Shown: positions 30,545-38,008 of the stretch, one piece after another
Numbering within the stretch: position 1 is the first letter of the stretch
How the letters are laid out: each line of letters starts with the position of its first letter
NCBI GenBank assembly: GCA_007694945.1
Contig: REER01000128.1
Coordinates: forward strand, 1-41,086
Reading direction: 5' to 3'
Origin: Paracoccaceae bacterium
GTDB lineage: Bacteria > Pseudomonadota > Alphaproteobacteria > Rhodobacterales > Rhodobacteraceae
Length of the DNA: 41,086 nucleotides
Notes under the pieces: generated by a model
Seen by the model: the letters and a program-made list of their open reading frames with translations, nothing else
Told to the model about the DNA's origin: nothing
Database searches by the model: none
Made by a program: the position numbers and the translations under genes

Positions 30545-30590
30545 TGGCGCACCCGATAGGATTCGAACCTATGACCTCTGCCTTCGGAGC
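30545..30590 (-). mobile_element. 3' half of tRNA-Arg(CCG): integration-site (att) remnant
   Basis: On the minus strand this reads from the anticodon loop CTCCGAA through anticodon 3' stem GGCAG, variable AGGTC, a perfect T-arm ATAGG-TTCGAAT-CCTAT, acceptor 3' strand CGGGTGC, discriminator G and CCA. Upstream of the anticodon loop the tRNA stops: no matching anticodon 5' stem, D-arm or acceptor (GCACCCG) follows. A clean break in the anticodon loop is where many tyrosine recombinases cross over. The geometry says the element lies on the high-coordinate side and an intact tRNA-Arg should stand at its other end. Confidence 0.8.
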
Positions 30591-30768
30591 TGGCCTAATG
30601 GCCTTTCCGAAACGTACGACAGAGCCCGCCAGAGCGCGATAACCATCAGTTTTTTATAGACATTCCTGAACGTCGCTCCGAAAGCTCTATCCGAAAATAC
30701 GCCTTGTTTTCCGCCCGCGTGCTTGCGTGGTGCTTACTCGAAACCGGGCGCAGCCGAGGATTGGGAGC

Positions 30769-32106
30769 ATGCCGAAGCTCACGAAACGATTTGTCGAAGC
30801 GGTCGAACCGGAGGTCAAGGGCCAGGCGATCTGGGATGACGAAATGCCCGGCTTCGGGCTCCGCGTTTATCCGTCCGGCAAGCGCAGCTATATCGTCCAG
30901 TACCGCGCACGGGGTCGGTCGCGCCGCTACACGATCGGACTGCACGGCGTCTGGACGCCAGAGACGGCACGACGTGAGGCAAAGGCCCTGCTCGGCCGCG
31001 TCGCCCGGGGCAACGATCCGGCCGAAGAGCGCGACGAGGAGCGTAAGGCAATGACGGTCAAGCAGCTCTGCGAGCAGTATATCGAGGATATGGAGGCCGG
31101 CCTGATCATGGGCAAAGGTGGCCGCCCGAAGAAGGCCTCGACGATCGAGATCGATGTCGGCCGCATCCGCCGACATATCATCCCACTGCTCGGCACACGA
31201 CGCGTCCGCGACATCACCAAGCCGGACATGAACAACCTGATGAAGGACATCATCGCGGGCAAGACCCGCGTCGTTATGAAAACCGAGAAGCTGCGCGGCA
31301 AGGCCATTGTCCGCGGAGGGCGCGGAACGGCCATCCGCACCATGGGGCTGCTTGGCGGAATCTTCTCCTACGCGGTGGAAGCTGGCGTGATCGACCACAA
31401 TCCGACCCACGGCTTGCGCAAACCGAAATACCAAGTGCGCGATCGGAGGCTGAGCGAGGCGGAATACCGGATCCTGGGCGACATTCTGGGACAGGCGCGG
31501 AAGAGCGACCACTTTCGCCTGCATGCCGAAATCCTCTGGATCCTCGCCGTGACCGGTTGCCGACGTGGAGAGATCATCAATCTCAGATGGAGCGAGGTCG
31601 ATATCGAAGGCAGTTGCCTACGCCTGATCGACAGCAAGGAAGGCGCGTCGGTGCGTCCGATCGGGCTTCCCGGGATCGAGTATCTGGAAAGCAAGCGATC
31701 AACCCGAACCGGCGCTTATGTCTTCCCAGGCCAAGGCATCGACAACGCAGTGGGAAATTTTCCGCAAAGCTGGAAGAAGCTCCTGACCGACACGCCGCTC
31801 TGGGATGTGACACCGCATGTGCTCCGACACAGCTTTGCCAGCATCGCGAATGACCTCGGCTTCACCGAGATCACGATCGCTGCCCTGATCGGCCACGCAA
31901 AGGGCTCAGTCACAAGTCGGTACGTGCACACGCTCGATTCGACGCTGATCATGGCGGCTGACACAGTCGCAGGATATCTGAAGGCGTTGCTGGAGGGTGT
32001 GGAGTTCCGGCGAAACACCTACACGCTCGACCGGGAGTCGCGACGGTCGGCGATCGAGCACATGTTGATCGAGTCGCGGCCTGCACCAAAGCCAAGGCTG
32101 CTTTAG
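30769..32106 (+). CDS. int: Tyrosine recombinase / site-specific integrase
   Basis: Integrase of 445 aa from ATG 30769 (MPKLTKRFVEAVEPE). N-terminal DUF4102-like arm-binding domain (PGFGLRVYPSGKRSYIVQYR), SAM-like core-binding domain at about 95-210, catalytic domain at about 220-400. Catalytic residues are visible: Arg265 (TGCRRGEI), His350 and Arg353 (HVLRHSFAS), His376 (LIGHAKG) and the nucleophile Tyr385 (SRYVH). All are present, so the enzyme may be active. It starts 178 bp from the tRNA-Arg fragment, the usual position for an element's integrase. A GTG at 30727 would extend the N-terminus by 14 residues. Confidence 0.95.
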   Translation: MPKLTKRFVEAVEPEVKGQAIWDDEMPGFGLRVYPSGKRSYIVQYRARGRSRRYTIGLHGVWTPETARREAKALLGRVARGNDPAEERDEERKAMTVKQLCEQYIEDMEAGLIMGKGGRPKKASTIEIDVGRIRRHIIPLLGTRRVRDITKPDMNNLMKDIIAGKTRVVMKTEKLRGKAIVRGGRGTAIRTMGLLGGIFSYAVEAGVIDHNPTHGLRKPKYQVRDRRLSEAEYRILGDILGQARKSDHFRLHAEILWILAVTGCRRGEIINLRWSEVDIEGSCLRLIDSKEGASVRPIGLPGIEYLESKRSTRTGAYVFPGQGIDNAVGNFPQSWKKLLTDTPLWDVTPHVLRHSFASIANDLGFTEITIAALIGHAKGSVTSRYVHTLDSTLIMAADTVAGYLKALLEGVEFRRNTYTLDRESRRSAIEHMLIESRPAPKPRLL

Positions 32107-32826
32107 TATCGTGACGCAAGCTCCTGACGTCGAAAGGATCGTATCAGTTCGCAACCTATGGTCGTCGGTAGAGTGCGTCTGGCGCGATCCATCGTTCCAA
32201 AAACTCTACTGGAGCGAGTGCTCCAATCTTGGATTCCGCCAAATCAAGCCGAGAGGAAAATGCCTGGCGTCGTTCCGGCTCAAGACGCGCAAGATGCCCA
32301 TCCGCTTCTCAAAAGAAACCGTCGCACGACATCGCAAGAAACCATTTCTGGATCATCCTGGATCACCTCGGACAGTTGGTCGCGGCTTTGGGAAAAGGCC
32401 CTGTCCACGTTGCGTTGGTCCTCTTCGCGCTCCCAGCGTTCCTGCTTCGCCTCCCATCCGCGTCGTTGTCGTATGGCCTCTGACCTTTACCGAAGTTCGG
32501 TAAAAACACTGCGAAATCGGTCGAAATAATCGTACATCATGGGCGGGCCGCGAAGCGAAGCGGGGGAGAGCGGGGTTCAATCCGCCAAAGGAGTAGCTGC
32601 TGAAGTGCGACCGAAACTAGAAAATTTGCCCAGGAGCAACCAACAACTGCTTGACGCTTCTTTTTTGCACAGCACCTATTTGCTGGAGAACATGAAACAC
32701 AAATAATCGACACCATCTTGCCCGGCCACCTGCCAATGCATTCCGATTGACCGGGGCATTACGCAAACGTACTGGTATTATATGCACTTGAGATATGCAT
32801 TTCTGAACCTCTTGGCGCGCAGGCAG
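32107..32826. other. 720-bp region after the integrase without a confident gene
   Basis: A GTG-initiated 130-codon frame (32111-32503, plus) starts 4 bp after the integrase stop. Its first about 78 residues look protein-like (NLWSSVECVWRDPSFQKLYWSE), but the rest is Pro/Arg-rich out-of-frame-looking sequence. Another frame from about 32310 to 32483 encodes a more natural hydrophobic tail (NHFWIILDHLGQLVAAL), so this may be one small gene broken by a frameshift. I recognise no family. A perfect 19-bp palindrome sits at 32486-32504. The rest, to 32826, is AT-richer and shows nothing recognisable. Confidence 0.35.
32486..32504. promoter_or_regulatory. Perfect 19-bp palindrome TTTACCGAA-G-TTCGGTAAA
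   Basis: Two perfect 9-bp arms about a single central G, followed by AAACACTG. It could be an operator for a dimeric HTH regulator. A hairpin is unlikely because the loop would be too small unless pairs open. No regulator gene of matching type lies within 5 kb. Confidence 0.5.
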
Positions 32827-33405
32827 TCACGTTGTCGCTTTGCTTTCGAAATCAAAAGACGCGCAAATCTTCTTGGCAACCTCTGCGGCGGGAAGGTTTG
32901 AGTTATCGATTCGAAGATAGTTATCGTAAGCAAGCTCGCCAGAGATCGAGTTGAACCGATATTTCTCTTGGATTTCCCGAATATTCTTATCGGACCAGTC
33001 AAGATCACGTTTGGTTGGCTTGTTTGCCAACCTGTTCTCGCTGCGGTTTCGGTCCAACCGCACTTCGAATGCAGCCTCTAGTTCTACCCAGTAAACTTTG
33101 TGCCCTGCTGACCGAAATTGTTCCGCAACCCCATCAATGTATTCACGTTCTCCAGGCTCTCCAAAGGCCCATACAAAGGTGAAAATGTAGCCATTCTCTT
33201 TGTCAGCAGCGAAAGCGTCGAAGAATGCACGCCTTATCTGACCAACAAGTCTGCGACCCTGAGGGGTTCCATAGGAGAAGTATGGAGCCACAACCTCGAT
33301 AGGGACATGATTATGGAACAGCTTGTAGCCCGTGCGCCGTTCAAGCTCTTGGCCCACAGTCATCTTCCCGACAGCGGGCGGACCGATTATGAAGATCAAT
33401 GGCAT
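32827..33405 (-). CDS. P-loop NTPase, small-molecule kinase-like
   Basis: 192-aa protein starting MPLIFIIGPPAVGKMTVGQELERRTG: Walker A GPPAVGKMT at residues about 8-16, then a shikimate/gluconate-kinase-like layout, FFDAFAADKENGYIFTFVWAF with a possible Walker B strand, and a basic lid segment VRLDRNRSENRLANKPTKRDLDW. The C-terminus DNYLRIDNSNLPAAEVAKKI is typical of adenylate/cytidylate-kinase-like AAA_18/33 proteins in accessory DNA. The gene is clearly AT-richer than its surroundings, pointing to horizontal origin. Start chosen at the Met directly before the first strand; no good Shine-Dalgarno. Substrate unknown. Confidence 0.7.
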   Translation of the reverse strand: MPLIFIIGPPAVGKMTVGQELERRTGYKLFHNHVPIEVVAPYFSYGTPQGRRLVGQIRRAFFDAFAADKENGYIFTFVWAFGEPGEREYIDGVAEQFRSAGHKVYWVELEAAFEVRLDRNRSENRLANKPTKRDLDWSDKNIREIQEKYRFNSISGELAYDNYLRIDNSNLPAAEVAKKICASFDFESKATT

Positions 33406-33538
33406 GGGACAAGATACTGCTGGTGGGATGGCTGACTCGTGTGTTGTACACCATATCAACGGCTGCAAAGATAATACAGATGACATCCGTGCATCTGACA
33501 GAATCGGGAAAAAGGACTCGTCGGGCCGCTCCCCCTGA

Positions 33539-33721
33539 CAGCCTCAACCTCCGCTTCCGCCCGAGGCTCCAATCGATCCCCCCGCCTTCGTGGGCCACGT
33601 CGCTGACGTGCTGCCCCATCCGAGGCTCGATCTCGCGCGACCTGGGGACGAGCTGGAAACTGCGGCCGCCGTCCGGGCCGATGCATTCGATCATCGCATA
33701 GCGGTCCGAGGCCAGCCTGTT
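33539..33721 (-). pseudogene. C-terminal remnant of a DUF3363-type (VirD2-like) conjugative relaxase
   Basis: The minus-strand frame reads NRLASDRYAMIECIG..., ...FQLVPRSREIEPRMGQHVS..., ...GGGIDWSLGRKRRLRL. From memory this matches the extreme C-terminus of DUF3363 domains fused to VirD2-like relaxases (pattern RFAMI...FQLVPW...LGQ-VSG...DWSFGRKRGLGL). Only about 60 residues remain of a protein normally 600 or more. The frame begins at the ABC exporter's stop codon and runs on past the expected end without a native stop. It indicates a deleted mobilisation gene. Identification is by pattern memory, not by search. Confidence 0.5.
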
Positions 33722-33747
33722 CGTTACGCAACAAGCTGGCCGCGAGT

Positions 33748-35505
33748 TCAACTTGCCAGCGCCTGACGGGCTCGAAGCGCGCGGTACAAGCCCTGGCTGC
33801 GCGCAAGCAACTCGGCAGGCGTGCCGTCTTCCACGATCTTGCCGCCGTCAAAGACGAGGATGCGGTCCATCCGTTCTACGGTGGCCAAACGATGCGCGAT
33901 CACCAGCGTTGTGCGTCCCTCCATCAGGCGCTCTGCGGCTTCTGCGACCTTTGCCTCGGCCTCGGAATCCAGAGATGACGTCGCTTCATCCATGATCAGC
34001 ACCGGCGCCTGAGACAAGAACGCCCGGGCGATGGCGACCCTCTGGCGTTCGCCGCCTGAGAGTTTCACGCCCCGCTCGCCCACGATCGTGCCAAATCCCT
34101 TCGGCAGTTGGTCGATGAAATCAGCAGCGCCGGCACGTCCTGCCGCCTCACGAATATCATCCATGGCCGCGCCTGGACGGGCATAGGCGATGTTGTCGGC
34201 CAGGGACCGGTGAAACAGAACCGGGTCTTGCGGAACCAGCGCGATATGCCCCCGCAAGGTTTGCAAAGGCACTTGCTGAAGGTCGACCCCGTCCAGCGTG
34301 ATCGTGCCGCCATTGATCTCGTGCAGCCGCTGGATCAGCTTCACAAAGGTCGTCTTGCCCGACCCGGACCGCCCGACCAACCCCACTTTCTGACCGGATG
34401 GTATGGCAACATTCAGACCCGTGAACAGCGGTGTCGCTGCACCCGTGTAGCCATAGTCGACATGGTCGAAGGCGAGTGCCGCCGCGCGCGCAGGTAAGGC
34501 CGCTTCGGGTCTTTTCACAACCGACTGCTCTGGCGTGACACCCATCAGTGCCACCAGTTCTTCGGCATCGTTCACGGCCTTTTGCAGGCCCCGCACATGG
34601 TTGCCCATCTGGCGCAGATACCCGTCCAACATGCCAAGCGCAGAGACCACAAAGGCAATCTCGCCCGCATCTGCCAAGTCGCGTGTATAGGCAAGCAGGG
34701 CACCCCCAAGCACGGCCGCCCTCAGCCCCCAGATCGTGACGTCCTGCGACAGGCCAGACCATGTGCCACGCCGCCATGTGCGCCGCGAGCGGTGTGCCCA
34801 TTTGGCAAGGACAAGGTCCAACCGCGCGTCTTCGCGCGCTTCTCCGGCATGGGCGCGCACGACGCTGTTAGATGTGATGGCATCCGCCACTGCACCAGAC
34901 ACACGGCTGTCCTGCGCATTCGCCAGCCGGGCGGCAGGTGCCACCCAGAACAATGTCAGGCTCAAGGAGATCCCCAGGAAAAGGACTGCCCCCAGACCGG
35001 CGACAAGCCCCACCTCCCAGCGGAAGGCCGAGAGCGTGCCGATCGTTCCCAGCAGGATCAAGCCCGAGGGCAGGAGAGCCAGAAACAGCAGATCGCCCAT
35101 ATCATCCAAAGCCCAGGCGCCGCGCGTGATCTTGCGCACTGTGGCCCCGGCAAAGGCATTCGCATGCCAGTCTGCAGGCAGCCTTTGCACATGCGCAAAG
35201 GCTTCGGCCTCTGCGGTGCGCATCGTCGGAATGGTCAGCTCTATGATGGAGAAGTAGCTCAGGATCTTGGCTGCAATCGACACGACGCCAGCGGCCAGAA
35301 GCGCGGCAAACGCCCCCCAGGGGGGTTGCCCGCCGGCGACGGCATCGACAAGCCGGCCTGTGACAACCGGCACCGCGATATCGGCTGCCGTCGAGATGAT
35401 GACCAGTATCAGGATCGTCACGACCGTGCCGCGCCTGCGCAACCACAGCCGAAACGTGAACGAAAAGACACGCGCAAACGCGCCGTTGGTGGAAATTAGG
35501 GACAT
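33748..35505 (-). CDS. ABC transporter, fused permease and ATPase (type I exporter half-transporter)
   Basis: 585-aa MsbA/MDR-like half-transporter, working as a dimer in the inner membrane. Six hydrophobic segments span about 20-310 (VVTILILVIISTAADIAVPVV, LLFLALLPSGLILLGTIGTL, GLVAGLGAVLFLGISLSL, and others). The nucleotide-binding domain is at about 340-580: Walker A VGLVGRSGSGKTTFVKLIQ, Q-loop VPQDPVLFHRSL, signature VKLSGGERQRVAIARAF, Walker B VLIMDEATSSLD, H-loop LVIAHRLATVERMD. All ATPase motifs are intact. Substrate unknown. No clear Shine-Dalgarno before the ATG. It is flanked by a relaxase remnant downstream and a gene-free stretch upstream. Confidence 0.92.
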   Translation of the reverse strand: MSLISTNGAFARVFSFTFRLWLRRRGTVVTILILVIISTAADIAVPVVTGRLVDAVAGGQPPWGAFAALLAAGVVSIAAKILSYFSIIELTIPTMRTAEAEAFAHVQRLPADWHANAFAGATVRKITRGAWALDDMGDLLFLALLPSGLILLGTIGTLSAFRWEVGLVAGLGAVLFLGISLSLTLFWVAPAARLANAQDSRVSGAVADAITSNSVVRAHAGEAREDARLDLVLAKWAHRSRRTWRRGTWSGLSQDVTIWGLRAAVLGGALLAYTRDLADAGEIAFVVSALGMLDGYLRQMGNHVRGLQKAVNDAEELVALMGVTPEQSVVKRPEAALPARAAALAFDHVDYGYTGAATPLFTGLNVAIPSGQKVGLVGRSGSGKTTFVKLIQRLHEINGGTITLDGVDLQQVPLQTLRGHIALVPQDPVLFHRSLADNIAYARPGAAMDDIREAAGRAGAADFIDQLPKGFGTIVGERGVKLSGGERQRVAIARAFLSQAPVLIMDEATSSLDSEAEAKVAEAAERLMEGRTTLVIAHRLATVERMDRILVFDGGKIVEDGTPAELLARSQGLYRALRARQALAS

Positions 35506-35937
35506 GGGTGTGTCACAGCTTGTTCAGCTGTGCCTTGCTAGGACGTGAGGGTGGATCCACAAACGGGGATCAACTGACCCGAGAAGACTGGCGAAATGCG
35601 CTTCAGTGTCTCAGGTAAGGGGAGCACCAGATCGGTTGCGTCCCGGGAGGAAGCGATAAGCGATTGTCATATGCATCCTCCAAGCAAGGGGTTTCATCGG
35701 TATGTGCGTAGTGACGAAGGCGGTTTCAGTCAAGCACAACTTCTGCGGAAGTTGAGGTCTGATCGACCGTCGTCAGCCGTTTGTCGCTGATAGCGGCAAT
35801 GCGACACATGAGCGCCCCGCTTATGAAGGCTCTGCACAAAATGGAGCGTTCGCCACATCCCGGGCCAGCCCCGGCATTGCAACAGGGCAACGCGCCGATT
35901 GACAGCCGGTCTGCAGCGTTGCGGGGCTTTGCGGTCG
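35506..35937. other. 432-bp region without a recognised gene; leader of the ABC exporter
   Basis: Several short open frames but none with gene-like composition or a recognised family. Next to the exporter start is a small inverted repeat CACAGCT-TGTTC-AGCTGTG (35514-35532), perfect 7-bp arms, which could be an operator or a hairpin in the 5' untranslated leader. The rest may be decayed coding DNA. Confidence 0.4.
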
Positions 35938-36378
35938 CTAGAACAAAAGCGCCTTGGGATAGGGCAGCGCGAGTACGGGCATTTCGGCTTTGGCGAAGTA
36001 TCGAAGCTCTTGGGTCTCGGGATCTGTGGGCGCGAGGTTTCCGGCGGCCAAGGTGCATCGGAAGACGATCACCGTGTATTCCACCAGATGCCCATTGGGG
36101 TAACGGTAGCGAAACCCTTCCCCACCCAAGACGGCTGCGAGCTCGGCTTTGAGAGTGGTCAAGCCAGTTTCTTCAAACACTTCACGATGAAGCGCTTGGT
36201 GCGGGGTTTCGCCAAGTTCAATGCCTCCCGCCGGAAGGCTCCAGCTCTCCGGACCAGACTTTCTCTGCAAGAGCAGCCGCGTCTGCCGGTCATGGATAAG
36301 CGCTGCCACACACGGCAGCAAAAGAAGATCGATGCCGATTTTGGCTCTTAACCCGGCGATGTAGGAGCTTGCTGTCAT
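35938..36378 (-). CDS. NUDIX hydrolase
   Basis: 146-aa pyrophosphohydrolase cleaving a nucleoside diphosphate linked to X. The Nudix box is perfect: GGIELGE at about 52, then REVFEETGL, fitting Gx5Ex7REUxEExGU. The N-terminal strand LLLLPCVAALIHDRQTRLLLQRK and C-terminal ELRYFAKAEMPVLALPYPKALL complete the fold. The LPYPK tail is common in MutT-like proteins of unknown substrate. Divergent from the acetyltransferase gene at 36584. Confidence 0.88.
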   Translation of the reverse strand: MTASSYIAGLRAKIGIDLLLLPCVAALIHDRQTRLLLQRKSGPESWSLPAGGIELGETPHQALHREVFEETGLTTLKAELAAVLGGEGFRYRYPNGHLVEYTVIVFRCTLAAGNLAPTDPETQELRYFAKAEMPVLALPYPKALLF

Positions 36379-36583
36379 TGCTCTATCCTAACCCTCATGG
36401 GCCTGTGCCGGACGAGGGTTTGGCTGCGCTCTTGCGTTGGTGATGCCATAAGCCGACCGGCGCCCGACCGGCGGCGGTCCGGGACGGAGCGGAAGTCCAC
36501 CGCAACTGCCGAGTGGACGATTATGCGGGTCCATAGGCGTCTGGCTGTGGCAATTCCCCCTTGTTTCGTGGCAACCTCCGGCG
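36379..36583. promoter_or_regulatory. Divergent promoter region (Nudix / acetyltransferase) with inverted repeat
   Basis: 205-bp gap between divergent genes. It contains AACCCTC (36390-36396) and GAGGGTT (36414-36420), a 7-bp inverted repeat with 17-bp centre, next to the Nudix gene start. Possible operator; no other signal recognised. Confidence 0.35.
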
Positions 36584-37135
36584 ATGATTGACCACGTCCC
36601 AATACTCAAGAGCGCCCGGGTTCGGCTAAGGCCCTTTCGCAAATCCGACATCGCCGGGCGGCTCGCTCTTGGGCGTTCGCCCGAGATTGTCCGGGGTTTC
36701 GGAGGCTGCCCAGAGGGCCTTGCACCATATACCGAAGAAGACGCACGTCAGTGGGTGGAGCGAAATCTGGCACGCCCAATGGCGTGGGCCGTCGAAGTTG
36801 AAGACCGATTGCTGGGAGAGGTGCGATTGGACGGGGTCGATCTTCATGACCGCCGCGCGCGCCTTGCGATCGGGCTTTATGACGTCAGGCAGCTGTCTCT
36901 GGGGCTGGGTCGTGAAGCCATAAGACTCGTTCTGTCACATGCCTTTCACACCATGGCACTCCACCGGGTCGACCTCCGCGTCATTGCGACAAACGAACGC
37001 GCGATCAGATGCTATCGGGCCTGCGGGTTCGTTGAGGAAGGGCGCGCGCGCGAAAGCGCCAATATCGCTGGCGAATGGCACGACGACATCATCATGGGAC
37101 TACTTGCTTGGGAATATCAGGCCCAGGTCCGGTAG
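36584..37135 (+). CDS. GNAT family N-acetyltransferase (RimJ/RimL-like)
   Basis: 183-aa acetyl-CoA-dependent acetyltransferase. SARVRLRPFRKSDIAGRL is the usual N-terminal strand and helix. The acetyl-CoA loop region is YDVRQLSLGLGREAIRLVLSHAF (pattern QxxGxG degenerate to SLGLG). The C-terminal HRVDLRVIATNERAIRCYRACGFVEEGRARESANIAGEWHDDIIMGLLAWEY is the RimJ/L signature. It probably acetylates a protein N-terminus, an antibiotic or a small amine. ATG 36584; no strong Shine-Dalgarno. Confidence 0.88.
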   Translation: MIDHVPILKSARVRLRPFRKSDIAGRLALGRSPEIVRGFGGCPEGLAPYTEEDARQWVERNLARPMAWAVEVEDRLLGEVRLDGVDLHDRRARLAIGLYDVRQLSLGLGREAIRLVLSHAFHTMALHRVDLRVIATNERAIRCYRACGFVEEGRARESANIAGEWHDDIIMGLLAWEYQAQVR

Positions 37136-37261
37136 CGTGCGATCAGTTGTCGTAGCCAATGAGACGCTCCGGCACGGCGCTCTTCGCGCAGAGCCGCCGT
37201 CTGGTTGTCCCGCGCTGACACTCCGGACAACAGGAGGCCAATGACACTGGGATGGACGGAT

Positions 37262-37882
37262 CTACTTTGGGGCTGAAATTGCCTGAAGGTCGTCATCCAG
37301 AAACCTGGCTACAGGATCATCGGTCCAGACCTGAACTTCGATGTATTTCTCGAACCTTCGTGTGTGGTAGCCCTCATATGCATCATCTGGGTTGCCGTCT
37401 GGAAGGCCATGCTCTGCCACCACATCTGCAAGTTCGTCCATGAAAAACACGCGCTCGTGGTATGGCTCACGGGGATCGGCCCGCAAGCCGTAATCAGGCC
37501 CAAACCGCATCGAGACAAAGCTGTCTGGATAGGTGAAGCTCAGAGCCTCTTTCGGCAATGACCGCCAATCGAGAGTGACGGTCTCTGGATCAGGGTATAG
37601 CCCGGAAAACCATGCGCATTCTCCCAGAACAAAATAATGCGGTGACTGTCTTTCCGGCTTGCCGCCCCGCGCTTCGAAAAGGCTCCGGAGCCTCATTTCG
37701 GTCTTGCGGCGAAAGTCCATGTATCGTTTGCCAAAAACCCGCTTGTAGTTCGGGTTGTCGGCTCTGCGCTGGTTCAGCTTCTCAAGGGTTCCGGCCAACT
37801 CTTCCGGCTTCAGATCGCTGAGGTTCTGGAACGGGCGGTCGCTTCGGGAATAGTAATGTGTGATCACATCAGGCAAATTCAT
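37262..37882 (-). CDS. Conserved-looking hypothetical protein
   Basis: 206-aa soluble protein, start taken at MNLPDVITHYYSRSDRPFQNLSDL. Protein-like throughout, with blocks such as YKRVFGKRYMDFRRKTEMRLRSLFEARGG, HYFVLGECAWFSGLYPDP, LSFTYPDSFVSM and YHERVFFMDELADVVAEHGLPD...FEKYIEVQVW. Similar uncharacterised proteins exist in distant bacteria as far as I recall, but I know no function. No signal peptide or membrane segment. Acidic C-terminus. Confidence 0.7.
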   Translation of the reverse strand: MNLPDVITHYYSRSDRPFQNLSDLKPEELAGTLEKLNQRRADNPNYKRVFGKRYMDFRRKTEMRLRSLFEARGGKPERQSPHYFVLGECAWFSGLYPDPETVTLDWRSLPKEALSFTYPDSFVSMRFGPDYGLRADPREPYHERVFFMDELADVVAEHGLPDGNPDDAYEGYHTRRFEKYIEVQVWTDDPVARFLDDDLQAISAPK

Positions 37883-38008
37883 GGGCGATGTTATCCAGTT
37901 TCTTTGCGCTAGAGTAGCAGACATTCGAACCGAGCGCAGCATGGTCACTGCCGCAAGATGCGGGGCAGCAGTTTGCGTTCCGGCTTGGCAATATCTGGAC
38001 GCCCCAAA

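Noticed and set aside
32560-32585. Second tRNA 3' fragment (GGGGTTCAATCCGCC) in the island
   Set aside because: The T-arm stem would have only four pairs and no acceptor strand or CCA context follows; chance match.
35726-36058. Minus-strand 110-codon frame overlapping the Nudix gene end
   Set aside because: Part lies over the Nudix gene, and the remainder has no recognised family; it might be decayed coding DNA but cannot be supported.
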